A stretch of 64,000 nt of DNA, taken from the NCBI GenBank assembly GCA_041389725.1, contig JAWKRG010000002.1, positions 1,364,001 through 1,428,000 on the forward strand, in the 5' to 3' direction. The translations under genes and the position numbers were made by a program. The notes under the pieces were generated by a model. It made no database searches and was not told the origin of the DNA. It saw nothing but the letters and a program-made list of their open reading frames with translations. This DNA comes from Polyangiaceae bacterium. Lineage in GTDB: Bacteria; Myxococcota_A; Polyangia; Polyangiales; Polyangiaceae. The first letter of the stretch is position 1. The number at the start of each line of letters is the position of its first letter. Of the stretch, positions 42,943 to 51,804 are shown one piece after another.

Positions 42943-44400
42943 TCACTCTCGAGGTCCTTCCAGGGCCCTCACGAGTTTCTGGTGGATGCCACCAAACGCA
43001 CCATTCGACAAGAGGGCAATGACATCCCCGGACTGCGCCTCCCGCACCAGATCTCCGATGATGCTGTCCAGGTCTGCGTAGGCGTCCGCTCGCTTACCGC
43101 GCTGCCGCAACGCACCCGCGATTTTGTCGGTGTCCAGGCGCTCCTCGGGAGCGAGTTCACGACCCAGGGGAGCGAGCTGCACACGGTCCGCGGCGTCCCA
43201 GCATTGCTCGTAGGCGGTTTGGTGCAGGCTGCGGCAAGCCGTCGCGCTCCGCGGTTCGAACACGGCGAAGAGCTTCGCGTTGGGGTGCTTTTGACGCAGA
43301 GCCCGCAACGTTTCCTGCACGGCCGTGGGGTGATGCGCGAAATCATCGTAGACGAACACGCCACGCGGGCTGCCAATCAAGTCCTGTCGACGCCGAACGC
43401 CGGCAAAATCCCCCAGCGCCATAGAGAGCTTGTCCAGGGGTGCGCCATATCCCTGAGCAGCCGCACCGAGAGCGGCCAATGCGTTCTTCAAGTTGTGTCG
43501 CCCGGGCGCGGCAAGCAGGCAGCGTCCGCAAGCAACTCCGCCTGCAAAGAGCTCGAAGTAGGTCCCGCGCTCGTCGCTACTGACCGGGGCTGCAAGCCAA
43601 TGCGGCGGTCGCCCGAACGTCTCTTCGCCTTCAAGAGCAAACCAAGCCACTGCAGCTCGCGCACGCGCCTCGACGATGTCCCCCAGCCTTCGATCGGCAG
43701 CGTTCGCCACGATCAGCCCGTGATCGGGCACGCTGGCGACGAACGCCTCGAAAGCCGCGAGGTAGCTGGCTTCGGTTGGATAGATGTCGATGTGGTCGTG
43801 CTCGATGCTGGTGACGATCGCCACTTCGGTGCGGTAGTGCAGAAACTTCGCCGTCTTCTCGAAGAACGCGGTGTCGTACTCGTCCCCCTCGATCACGAAG
43901 GGCACGTTGCGCGGCCGCTGCTCGGTGCCCAGGTGCCGACGGGAGGTGTCTGCCGCACGAAAGCTGGTGGAGAAGTTCTTTGGCAAACCGCCGATCAGGA
44001 AGCCGGGCGCGTAGCCCGCTTGTTCCAAGAGGTGGGCCACCAAAGCACTGGTCGTCGTCTTGCCATGCGTCCCCGCCACGACGAGGGGCGAGGTCCCCGG
44101 AAAGACCAGCTGCTGCAACGCGCCAGCGATGTGGGTGACGTTCATGCCGCGCTCGAAGGCGTGAACGACTTCAGGGTTGTTCTTTCGGCAAACGTTGCCG
44201 ACCACCACCAAGTCCGGCGCGGGCTCGAGGTGCTCGGGAAGGAAGCCCGATAGGCAGCGAATCCCCCAACCTTCCAGAGCAGGGCCCATGGGCGGGTCGA
44301 AGGCCACGTCGCTGCCACTGACCTCGTGGCCCAGGCTCTGAAGCAGGCCGGCCAGACTTCCCATGCCGGTGCCGGCGACGGCAATCACGTGCACGCGCAT
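42943..44400 (-). CDS. mpl: UDP-MurNAc:L-Ala-gamma-D-Glu-meso-Dap ligase Mpl
   Basis: 485 aa. Starts MRVHVIAVAGTGMGSLAGLL, matching Mpl (not MurC) by the MG-x-LA-x-LL glycine motif. ATP site GTHGKTTT (about 111-118), the Mur-ligase middle domain with IEHDHIDIYP, and the C-terminal DDFAHHPTAV (about 355). Mpl recycles murein tripeptide released from the wall directly onto UDP-MurNAc in the cytoplasm. It starts just below argS and is the cytoplasmic counterpart of the secreted murein hydrolases elsewhere in the window. Confidence 0.92.
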   Translation of the reverse strand: MRVHVIAVAGTGMGSLAGLLQSLGHEVSGSDVAFDPPMGPALEGWGIRCLSGFLPEHLEPAPDLVVVGNVCRKNNPEVVHAFERGMNVTHIAGALQQLVFPGTSPLVVAGTHGKTTTSALVAHLLEQAGYAPGFLIGGLPKNFSTSFRAADTSRRHLGTEQRPRNVPFVIEGDEYDTAFFEKTAKFLHYRTEVAIVTSIEHDHIDIYPTEASYLAAFEAFVASVPDHGLIVANAADRRLGDIVEARARAAVAWFALEGEETFGRPPHWLAAPVSSDERGTYFELFAGGVACGRCLLAAPGRHNLKNALAALGAAAQGYGAPLDKLSMALGDFAGVRRRQDLIGSPRGVFVYDDFAHHPTAVQETLRALRQKHPNAKLFAVFEPRSATACRSLHQTAYEQCWDAADRVQLAPLGRELAPEERLDTDKIAGALRQRGKRADAYADLDSIIGDLVREAQSGDVIALLSNGAFGGIHQKLVRALEGPRE

Positions 44401-44403
44401 GGC

Positions 44404-46131
44404 TTACATCTGATCCGGTGCGTCGATGCCAAGCAGCGACAAGCCTCGCGCCACGATTCGCGCACAGAGCTCCGACAGTGCCAGACGCGAACGCATCACC
44501 TCGGCGCTCTCCGCCTTGAGCACGGGGCAGCTCTCGTAGAAAGTCATGTACGCCGTGGAAAGCTCATACAAGTAGGTACACAGCTTGTGGGGTTGCAGCG
44601 TCGCTTCCACGTCTTGCACCACGCTGGGGAAGGCCAAGAGCCGAAGCGCGAGCGCATGCTCTTGGGGCTCCGCGATGCGAATGTCCGTGTTCTCGAAGGC
44701 CGTGTCTCCAGCCTTGCGCAGGATGGAGCGAATGCGTGCGTGCGCGTACTGCAAGTAGGGCGCGGTATTGCCGTCGAAGGCGAGCATTCGCGCGTAGTCG
44801 AAGGTGTAATCGCGGATGCGGTCAGACGAGAGATCCGCGTATTTCACGGCGCCGATGCCCACGGCTCGGGCGATCTCACTGCGCTGCTTGGCATCCATCT
44901 CGGGGTTCTTCTCGAGCACGATCTGTTCGGCGCGGGTGACGGCCTCTTGCAGCAGATCGATCAGCCGCACCGTCTCGCCAGTTCGGGTCTTGAACATCTT
45001 GCCATCAGCGCCGAGCACGGAGCCGAAGTTCACATGCTCGGCACGCAGCGGAGGCACGAGCCAGCCCGCCATCTCAGCCGCCTTGAACAACATGCCCAGG
45101 TGCTGCGCCTGGGGGGTTCCCACGACATAGAGCATGCGCGTCGCACCGAGCTTGTCGATGCGGTAGCGAATGGCGGCGAGGTCCGTGGTGGCGTAGCCGT
45201 AGCCCCCGTCCTGCTTGCGGATGATGAGCGGCAAGGGCTTGTCGTCGCGACCGACGAAACCCTCGGGGAACACGCAGACGGCGCCGTCACTCTCCACCGC
45301 CAACCCGGCGCGCTCCAGGCGCTCGATGGTCGGTACCAGCATGGAGTTGTAGAAACTCTCGCCGGCGATGTCGGCGTTGCCGAGGCCCACACCGAGCAGG
45401 TCGTAGACGCTGGCGAAGTAGCGCTTGGAAGCGTCCACTAGCTTGCGCCAGAGCGCGAGGGTCTCGTCATCGCCACTCTGCAGCATCACCACGCGACGTC
45501 GCGCCCGTTCGGCAAACGCCGGATCCGAGTCGAACTTTTCGCGCGCCGCCTTGTAGAAGGCGTTCAGATCCGAAACCGAGTGCTGCTCTGCCTCGTCCCC
45601 ACCGTCGAGCAAATGTTCGATGAGCATCCCGAAGGGCGTGCCCCAATCTCCGAGGTGGTTCTGGCGAACGACCTTGTGTCCGCGCGCCTCCAACAGGCGA
45701 GCCAAGGCGTCACCGATGATCGTGCTGCGCAGATGGCCAACGTGCATCTCCTTCGCCACGTTGGGCGACGAGTAGTCGACGACCACGGTGTCGGCGGGCT
45801 GGGCCGGGCTGACCCCGAGTCCCGAATGCTCGAAGACGCGCGCTAGCTCGTCGGCGAGATGTCCAGCGCGAAAGGTGACGTTGAGGAACCCCGGGCCGGC
45901 GATCTCCAAGCGCTCGACCAAGCCGTCCGTCGGGATCTGCTCCAGGATGCTCTGCGCGACCTGGCGGGGCGGCTTACCGAGACGCTTGGCCAGACCTAGG
46001 GCCGCGTTCACTTGGCAGTCAGCAAACTGCGAAGGGCGCACCATGGGATCCACATCGGCGTAGGCATCGCCGAAAGCAGCCACGATGGCTCTCTCGAACA
46101 AGGGAACGAGCTCAGCGAGGGGGTCGGCCAT
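44404..46131 (-). CDS. argS: arginyl-tRNA synthetase
   Basis: 575 aa. N-terminal Arg-tRNA-binding domain (to about 115), class-I signature VDYSSPNVAKEMHVGHLRSTIIGD (HVGH replaces HIGH), KMFKTRTGE in place of KMSKS as in many ArgRS, and the C-terminal DALR anticodon helix bundle (SVVQDVEATLQPHKLCTYLYELSTAY). ATG 46131 gives the typical start MADPLAELVPLFERAI. Its stop lies 3 bases before the mpl start, so it leads the minus-strand string of five genes ending at the terminator at 41466. Confidence 0.95.
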   Translation of the reverse strand: MADPLAELVPLFERAIVAAFGDAYADVDPMVRPSQFADCQVNAALGLAKRLGKPPRQVAQSILEQIPTDGLVERLEIAGPGFLNVTFRAGHLADELARVFEHSGLGVSPAQPADTVVVDYSSPNVAKEMHVGHLRSTIIGDALARLLEARGHKVVRQNHLGDWGTPFGMLIEHLLDGGDEAEQHSVSDLNAFYKAAREKFDSDPAFAERARRRVVMLQSGDDETLALWRKLVDASKRYFASVYDLLGVGLGNADIAGESFYNSMLVPTIERLERAGLAVESDGAVCVFPEGFVGRDDKPLPLIIRKQDGGYGYATTDLAAIRYRIDKLGATRMLYVVGTPQAQHLGMLFKAAEMAGWLVPPLRAEHVNFGSVLGADGKMFKTRTGETVRLIDLLQEAVTRAEQIVLEKNPEMDAKQRSEIARAVGIGAVKYADLSSDRIRDYTFDYARMLAFDGNTAPYLQYAHARIRSILRKAGDTAFENTDIRIAEPQEHALALRLLAFPSVVQDVEATLQPHKLCTYLYELSTAYMTFYESCPVLKAESAEVMRSRLALSELCARIVARGLSLLGIDAPDQM

Positions 46132-46208
46132 GATGGGTCGGAAGCTGCGGGCAGCGGCCAGGGAAGTCAACGGAAAGGCGCTTTTCACGCGGTGCGGCGT
46201 TTTTGCGC

Positions 46209-46214
46209 TAGAGT
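46209..46214 (+). promoter_or_regulatory. -10 candidate TAGAGT
   Basis: CGC-TAGAGT at 46209-46214, 8 bases before ATG 46223, in the divergent spacer with argS. It predicts a very short leader. Confidence 0.4.
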
Positions 46215-46222
46215 TGGCGAAC

Positions 46223-47443
46223 ATGGTCGGCCCGCGAGGAATGCGTTGGCGCGCTGTGGCGATCGCGAGCGTGCTTTTGGGCACAGTGATGCCGCGCTGC
46301 GGCGGCGACGACTTCACGCAAGGGTCCAATGGCGGAAGCGACGCCGGAGTCGACGGCGTGAGCTCTGAAGGTGGAAGTGACTGCCCAGGCGGAAGCAAGC
46401 TGTGCGGTAGCGACTGCGTACCCTTCGACGATCCGGCGTACGGCTGCAGCTCACCGGTATGCGCGCCCTGCCCCGATCTGAACGGAACCGCGTTCTGCAG
46501 CTCGGGCTGCCAGATCAATTGCGACGCTGGATTCCAGGACTGCGACGGCGACCCCGAGAACGGCTGCGAGACTTACACGAAGTTCGACCCGCTGCATTGC
46601 GGCACGTGCGGCAAGGCGTGCGCTGCGGGTGAAGGCTGTCTGGACGGCGCTTGCGTGAAGTCAGCGTGCACGAACGGCCAGGTGCAATGCACGTCGGGCG
46701 GACCGTGCCTGGACCTGGGCACCCTGGAGAATTGCGCACACTGCGGCAATGATTGCTCGCAGCTCGAGCATGCTCAGGCCGCGTGCGAGCAAGGCAAATG
46801 CGTCGTCAAGTCGTGCGAGGCGGGTTGGGAGGATTGTGACGGAAAACCCGAAACGGGCTGTGAAACCGACGTCAAGACGTCAGGAAACCACTGCGGCGCC
46901 TGCGGTCACGCCTGTCGGGTGGACAATGCCGACTCCACGCAATGCGTGAACGGTACCTGCGTACCGAACTGTCGCCCCAACGCAGACCAGTTCTTCGCGG
47001 ACTGTTCCACTCCGGCACCGCCCAGCGAGGACGACGGCTGCGAGACCAACATCGTCACCAAGGAGAACTGCGGGGGTTGTGGGCTCACGTGCCAGCCGAA
47101 CTTGGTGTGCGGTGTGATCGGCGTCAAGGTCTGGCCCCGTTGCATCTGCACGCAGGACAAGCAATGCGTGAACTTCAGTGGCGGCACGATCAGTCCAAAC
47201 ACGTGCGCCGAGAACTTGGGGCTGTGCAACTGCCCCGGGAACGCGACCCCATGCTCCGTCGGCGAGGTTTGCGCACCTGGAGCAGCTCAGGTGCTGTGCG
47301 ATTGCGGCGGCGACAAGTGCAAGGCCGGCGAGCAGTGCTGCAGCGCCAAGTGCACGGACATCACGGCGGACCCGGACAACTGCGGCTTCTGCGGCCGCAA
47401 ATGCCCCCCGGGAAAGACCTGCACCGGCGGAACGTGCTCGTGA
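46223..47443 (+). CDS. Cys-rich secreted protein (Asp-Cys repeats)
   Basis: 406 aa from ATG 46223, or 400 from ATG 46241 (MRWRAVAIASVLLGTVMPRC), where the candidate lipobox VMPRC is unusual (P/R at the last places), so anchoring is uncertain. The mature protein is packed with Cys: repeated CGTCGKACAAGEGC/CAHCGNDCSQL modules and CDGDPENGCET and CDGKPETGCET motifs, typical of myxobacterial surface proteins and loosely like EGF/tenascin knots with an Asp-rich Ca site. Divergent from argS. Partner unknown. Confidence 0.7.
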   Translation: MVGPRGMRWRAVAIASVLLGTVMPRCGGDDFTQGSNGGSDAGVDGVSSEGGSDCPGGSKLCGSDCVPFDDPAYGCSSPVCAPCPDLNGTAFCSSGCQINCDAGFQDCDGDPENGCETYTKFDPLHCGTCGKACAAGEGCLDGACVKSACTNGQVQCTSGGPCLDLGTLENCAHCGNDCSQLEHAQAACEQGKCVVKSCEAGWEDCDGKPETGCETDVKTSGNHCGACGHACRVDNADSTQCVNGTCVPNCRPNADQFFADCSTPAPPSEDDGCETNIVTKENCGGCGLTCQPNLVCGVIGVKVWPRCICTQDKQCVNFSGGTISPNTCAENLGLCNCPGNATPCSVGEVCAPGAAQVLCDCGGDKCKAGEQCCSAKCTDITADPDNCGFCGRKCPPGKTCTGGTCS

Positions 47444-47484
47444 GCCCGCGCCTTGGGTCGGGCCCGCGCCACCGTTGAGCGGGA

Positions 47485-48507
47485 TCAGTCCGGAATCAGT
47501 ACGATCTTTCCGACGTTCTTGCCGTACTCGAGTTCCGCGTGGGCCTCGGTGACGCGCGAGAAGGGGTAGCTCCCACCGAGCACGGGATCGATCTTGCCAG
47601 CTTCGTACAGGCCCATCAGCGCCTGCATGTGGCGCAGTAGTAGATCCCGCTCGCTGAAGAGGTGCCCCATGTTCACCCCAGACACGGTGCGATTCGCGTC
47701 CATCAGCTTCATGGGTGAGAAGCGAGGAACCCGCGCCAGTTGCCCGAGCACGTTGAACAGGTTGCGTTTGCCGCCGGTGTTCGCATTGGCCAAGCCGAAA
47801 GCGATGAGCATCCCCGCGGGAGCAAGCAGGGAGTAGCCCTTCTTCCAGTCCGCACCCCCCAGGGGATCGAGCACGAGATCCACGCCGCGTCCGCCAGTCA
47901 GGGAACGGATTTCTTCCACGTAGTCTTTGCTGCGATAGTCGATGGGGTGCGTGCAGCCCTGCGCCCGAATCGCGTCGTGCTTCTTCGCAGACGCCGTGCC
48001 GTAGGTCACGACGTCGGGGACCGTGCGGCACAGCTGCAGCACCGCCGTCCCGACACCCCCGGCAGCCATGTGAATCAGAATGCGCTCCCCGCCGCGAATG
48101 CGCGCGACCTGGAAGAGCATGTGATACGCGGTCAGGTAGGTCACGGGCAGCCCCGCGGCGGCCTCGAAGTTCATCTTCTCCGGCATGGGGATCGCCTGCT
48201 CGGCATCGACGCAGACCTTGCTGGCGTGGGCACCGAAGCGCGACAGGAACAGCACGCGAGTTCCGATCGCAGGGCCACTCACGCCAGGGCCCAGGGCCTC
48301 CACGACTCCGGCACCTTCATAGCCCACCACGCATGGCGGCTTGGGCGCATCCGGATAGAGTCCCTTGCGAGCCATTACCTCCGCGAAGTTGAGTCCGGCG
48401 GCGCGAACTTCCACGAGAACCTGGCCAGGACCTGGCTCCGGGTCGGGCACAGATCGGATGTCGAGCACCTCGGGGCCTCCGTGGCGCGTGATGGTAATGG
48501 CTTGCAT
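47485..48507 (-). CDS. zinc-free quinone oxidoreductase (medium-chain reductase)
   Basis: 340 aa. N-terminal GroES-like fold (ITRHGGPEVLDIRSVPDPEPGPGQVLV), the NADPH Rossmann motif HMAAGGVGTAVLQLC (about 146-160), and no catalytic-zinc Cys/His pattern of alcohol dehydrogenases. Closest to QOR/VAT-1-like quinone reductases (GTRVLFLSRFGAHASK). Reduces quinones or enones with NADPH; substrate not determined. Convergent with the Cys-rich gene. Its N-terminus is standard for the family. Confidence 0.85.
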   Translation of the reverse strand: MQAITITRHGGPEVLDIRSVPDPEPGPGQVLVEVRAAGLNFAEVMARKGLYPDAPKPPCVVGYEGAGVVEALGPGVSGPAIGTRVLFLSRFGAHASKVCVDAEQAIPMPEKMNFEAAAGLPVTYLTAYHMLFQVARIRGGERILIHMAAGGVGTAVLQLCRTVPDVVTYGTASAKKHDAIRAQGCTHPIDYRSKDYVEEIRSLTGGRGVDLVLDPLGGADWKKGYSLLAPAGMLIAFGLANANTGGKRNLFNVLGQLARVPRFSPMKLMDANRTVSGVNMGHLFSERDLLLRHMQALMGLYEAGKIDPVLGGSYPFSRVTEAHAELEYGKNVGKIVLIPD

Positions 48508-48619
48508 GACTCCCTCCGACGGCGAGGGAACCTAAGGACTCATTGGCGCGTGTCCAGGGAAAAGACCGAAGAGGAGCGCTCGCGCTGTAACCATCGCTGA
48601 ATTGCGGCATAGGCGGGCC

Positions 48620-49345
48620 ATGCATCGATCTGCGCGCCGGGCCTGTCTTCCTTTGGCAATGTTGCTCGCGACGGCTTGTGGCGGCGACGACGCGGGCGGC
48701 ACGAACTCCGGAAGCTCGGGAACCGCCGGCATGGCGGGAAACAGCGGCAGTGGCGGCTCGGGTGCCACGGGGGCCGCGGGAGGCAGCGGCGGAGCGAGCG
48801 GCTCGGCGGCAGGGGGCGGAATGGCCGGAGCGGGTGCCCTCTCCGGTTCGGGTGGTGGCGCCGGCAACGCTTCAATCTGTCCGCCCGCGGGTCCCTACGG
48901 CACGCAAGTGGGTCAGATCGCCCCGGACGTCACCCTCTACGACTGCGACGGCAACGCCGTGACGCTGCACAGTCTCTGCGACACCAAGGCTGCTGCTGTC
49001 TATACCTTTGCGATTTGGTGTCCCGTGTGCAAGGCGCACATGGACAAAGGCGAGCCGCAAGCCTTCTACGCTCAGCACGAGAATGAGGACTTCGACATGT
49101 TCGTGGTCGTGACGCAGGATGCAAGCGGAGCAACTGCCGACGAGTCCCACTGCAAAGCCGTGCGCGACGGCTACGGTTTGAAGATGCCGGTGCTGGTCGA
49201 CAAGAACGCCGCGCTCTCAGGCAACCTCGGCATGTCCGTGAACAGCGGCGCTTTGGCCCTCAGTCGCGGAGCCCGCATCGAACTGAAGCAAGCCTACGGC
49301 TTCGAGGCCCTGACGCAAACCGTCGGAACGCTGCTGGCGAAATAG
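48620..49345 (+). CDS. thioredoxin/redoxin-fold lipoprotein
   Basis: 241 aa from ATG 48620. Signal peptide ending LLATAC (lipobox), Gly/Ser linker to about 95, then a TlpA/AhpC-type fold: GQIAPDVTLYDCDGN, and the active-site AIWCPVCKAHM (CxxC). Secreted redox protein, probably for disulphide exchange on the many Cys-rich lipoproteins; this is inference. Standard cis-Pro region VTQDASG/KMPVLVDK is present. Confidence 0.82.
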   Translation: MHRSARRACLPLAMLLATACGGDDAGGTNSGSSGTAGMAGNSGSGGSGATGAAGGSGGASGSAAGGGMAGAGALSGSGGGAGNASICPPAGPYGTQVGQIAPDVTLYDCDGNAVTLHSLCDTKAAAVYTFAIWCPVCKAHMDKGEPQAFYAQHENEDFDMFVVVTQDASGATADESHCKAVRDGYGLKMPVLVDKNAALSGNLGMSVNSGALALSRGARIELKQAYGFEALTQTVGTLLAK

Positions 49346-49446
49346 ACCTCAGCGCTCACTGCAGCGGCAGCGTGTCACGCGCCTGCCGACAGATCGGCTC
49401 GCATCCTACCGAGCACAATCGGCCTGGTCACCTCGATCCTTTTGGC

Positions 49447-49452
49447 TAAACT
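49447..49452 (+). promoter_or_regulatory. -10 candidate TAAACT, six bases before ATG 49459
   Basis: GGC-TAAACT at 49447-49452 followed by six bases and ATG, with TGGTCA about 18 bases upstream as a weak -35. Leaderless pattern; no ribosome-binding site. Confidence 0.55.
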
Positions 49453-49458
49453 GAGGCC

Positions 49459-50031
49459 ATGGCAGTCACGGTACCGCCGTTCCCGATTGCTCGCTTTTCG
49501 GTGGAGCAATACCACCACATGATCAAGTCGGGTGCGTTCACCGAGGACGATCGTATCGAACTCATCGAAGGCTGGGTGGTGGAACAAATGGCGAAGGGCC
49601 CCGCTCACGAGTACACAACCGGAGAGCTAGTGGCACTTCTCCAGTCGGCCGTCCCGTCCGGACTACACGTCAGGAACCAGGCGCCCATCACGTTCGAGGA
49701 TAGCGAGCCCGAGCCCGACATCTCCGTCGTTCGCGGCAGTCGCACTGACTACCGCGAACGCCACCCCGGCGCACAAGATGTAGCCCTGGTCGTCGAGGTG
49801 TCCGACACGACACTGGCAACCGACCTCAGGAAAGCGCGCACGTACGCGGCAGCGCAAGTCCCGGAGTATTGGATTGTCGACCTGCCGAGCCGTGCCGTGC
49901 TCGTATTTCGGCATCCGGATGCGTCTCTATCCGCCTACAGGAGCGAGCACAGAGTGACTGAAGGGGACAAGGTAGTGACGACGCTCGCTGGAGAACCCAT
50001 CGAAGTCACGGTGCGCGCTGTGGTGCCATAG
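49459..50031 (+). CDS. Uma2-family putative endonuclease (DUF820)
   Basis: 190 aa. Uma2/DUF820 signs: FSVEQYHHMIKSGAFTEDDRIELIEGWVV (N-terminal part), EPEPDISVV (Asp), ALVVEVSDTTLATDLRKA (Glu ... Lys), the PD-(D/E)xK nuclease core, then YWIVDLPSRAVLVFRHP. Common as many paralogous copies in filamentous bacteria and myxobacteria; biological target unknown. Transcribed alone from a leaderless-type promoter, upstream of and convergent to the SEC-C gene. Confidence 0.85.
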   Translation: MAVTVPPFPIARFSVEQYHHMIKSGAFTEDDRIELIEGWVVEQMAKGPAHEYTTGELVALLQSAVPSGLHVRNQAPITFEDSEPEPDISVVRGSRTDYRERHPGAQDVALVVEVSDTTLATDLRKARTYAAAQVPEYWIVDLPSRAVLVFRHPDASLSAYRSEHRVTEGDKVVTTLAGEPIEVTVRAVVP

Positions 50032-50157
50032 AGGTAGGGGACGCAGCCAGCTTGGCCATGGAGTAGCAGACACCGTGCAGCCCAAGTGAGCCTCGCCCAT
50101 CCCAGGGCAGCGCCTAGGCCGATCGTGATCCTTGGCGCGGAGCTCCCTGGCCCACGA

Positions 50158-51582
50158 CTACCGCTTCCCAGTCATGCCGAGTTCGTCCCGCAAGCGGTTC
50201 GTATCGAACCTGGCCAGCTCTGGCATGCGATCGGCGTGACACTCGATCTCGCGCAAGAGCCCATCGAGCTGCTTCGCGTGCCGCTTGGAGGCGGCTGCTT
50301 CGCGAGGACTGAGCCCGGCCAGCGCCGGCACGGGTGTGTCGAGCCAGGCTTCATAGTGGGCTGAAATCATCTCATCCAGCGCTCCGCGCATTTCTTCGGG
50401 GATCTCGGGCTCCGGTTCTGCGGCTGCCACCGACCGCGCGGAAGCGGGCTCGGCGGCGCGGCGCGCCCAGCGCTCGCGAAGCTCGAGATTGACGTCGTCC
50501 TCGGTGCGATCGATCAGCGAAACGGACGGACCAAACTCGGATTCGATCCGACTTGCGACCTCGTCCGCGCGCTCGCGCGAGTTCACCTCCAGCGTCATTT
50601 CGCCGTTGGCGACCTGCACTTCGGCGATCACGGTGTTCTCCCAATGCCGATGCATCGCGTTGCCTGCCCTCAGCAAAGAACAGCGCTCGTGCCCGTCGTC
50701 GTCGGGTCCCTTCGGCTGGCACTCGTAGCCGAGCCGACCGAGCCGCTGCAGGACCTCGGCTAGCGCGAGGTTCGAGCAGCGATAGTGAAGCTGGCAAAAA
50801 ACCAGGGCATGTCCGTCGGTGTTCCGCTGGTGTGGGGGCGGCTTGAAGAGCTCGCGCGCCACGTGCATGTGGTAGACTCCGGCGAGTTCGCGTTCGGCCG
50901 CAGCGATTTCCCTTCGATCGAACTTGCGCCGCCGCGTGCGCCCTTGCGCGACCGCGGTGCGTGCCATCGTCACGAGTTCGTCGCGCGCGCCGGGCGGCAG
51001 CGGATAGGGTCCGATCATGTCGAATACCGAGAAGGCGTCCAAATCCACGACCGCCGCAAAGAGGACTTCCCAGCGGCGCAGCATGCCCGAGGCGGACTGC
51101 TCGACCACAAAGCACTCTTGACCAGTCAGCAGATCCCGAACGCGAAGGCCTCGCCCCGGATCGACCTCGAGCACCTCCCAGAATGAGAACGGCGCGGCGA
51201 GTGCAGCTCGCAGGTATGCGATCTGCTCCGGATTGCGAAGGCGGCGGCGAGCGAGAAACTTCTCGGCCAGCCGCTGCCCTTCTGGGTCGCGATGATGATA
51301 GAGCACCCAGGCTGAGAAGTAGGGGAAGGTGTTGTCATCGATATCGAAGGGCGCATCGAGTTCCTCGAGGCAGGAATCGAGCGCCTCCTCGAATTCGGAG
51401 CGCGAGACGCCGTCCAGGACGGCTCGGCCTGCCGCGTCGATGACCTTGCGCGCGGCGCGGAAACCGGACACCGGTTCGTCACCCGCCTCGGTCCGCTCGA
51501 TGCCAGAACAGCACTTCTTGAACTTCTTCCCACTTCCACATGGACAGGGGTCGTTGCGGCCGACCGCATTGCGCTGGCTCAT
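50158..51582 (-). CDS. SEC-C zinc-motif protein of unknown function
   Basis: 474 aa. N-terminal SEC-C motif (about 9-25): NDPCPCGSGKKFKKCC, the same as in SecA and YchJ. The remaining 440 residues are mainly helical with no other recognised domain, ending LRDELGMTGKR. Such SEC-C-plus-long-body proteins occur in many bacteria without a known role; the finger probably binds ribosome or nucleic-acid-associated partners, by analogy only. Minus strand, convergent with Uma2. Confidence 0.7.
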   Translation of the reverse strand: MSQRNAVGRNDPCPCGSGKKFKKCCSGIERTEAGDEPVSGFRAARKVIDAAGRAVLDGVSRSEFEEALDSCLEELDAPFDIDDNTFPYFSAWVLYHHRDPEGQRLAEKFLARRRLRNPEQIAYLRAALAAPFSFWEVLEVDPGRGLRVRDLLTGQECFVVEQSASGMLRRWEVLFAAVVDLDAFSVFDMIGPYPLPPGARDELVTMARTAVAQGRTRRRKFDRREIAAAERELAGVYHMHVARELFKPPPHQRNTDGHALVFCQLHYRCSNLALAEVLQRLGRLGYECQPKGPDDDGHERCSLLRAGNAMHRHWENTVIAEVQVANGEMTLEVNSRERADEVASRIESEFGPSVSLIDRTEDDVNLELRERWARRAAEPASARSVAAAEPEPEIPEEMRGALDEMISAHYEAWLDTPVPALAGLSPREAAASKRHAKQLDGLLREIECHADRMPELARFDTNRLRDELGMTGKR

Positions 51583-51804
51583 GTGGCCGACCTACCCAGG
51601 ATCGGGAGCAGAAAGCAAGAAGGCGCAAGAGGGCGCAAGCTCCGCCGCTCCCCAGGTGCGCCAACGTTGGGCACTCTCGGATTCGCGCTTACGCTGGTCG
51701 GGTTGTTCTGGATGCGGCGGAGGCCCCGAGCGCGCCGGCGCTAGTCGGGTGATCGGATGCGCTGTCGAACTCTTTCGCGGAAGAGCGGAGGTGAGGAGTC
51801 ACCG

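Noticed and set aside
49459..50031. Uma2 gene considered as part of a mobile element
   Set aside because: No inverted repeats, target duplication or transposase nearby; Uma2 genes are common chromosomal paralogues.
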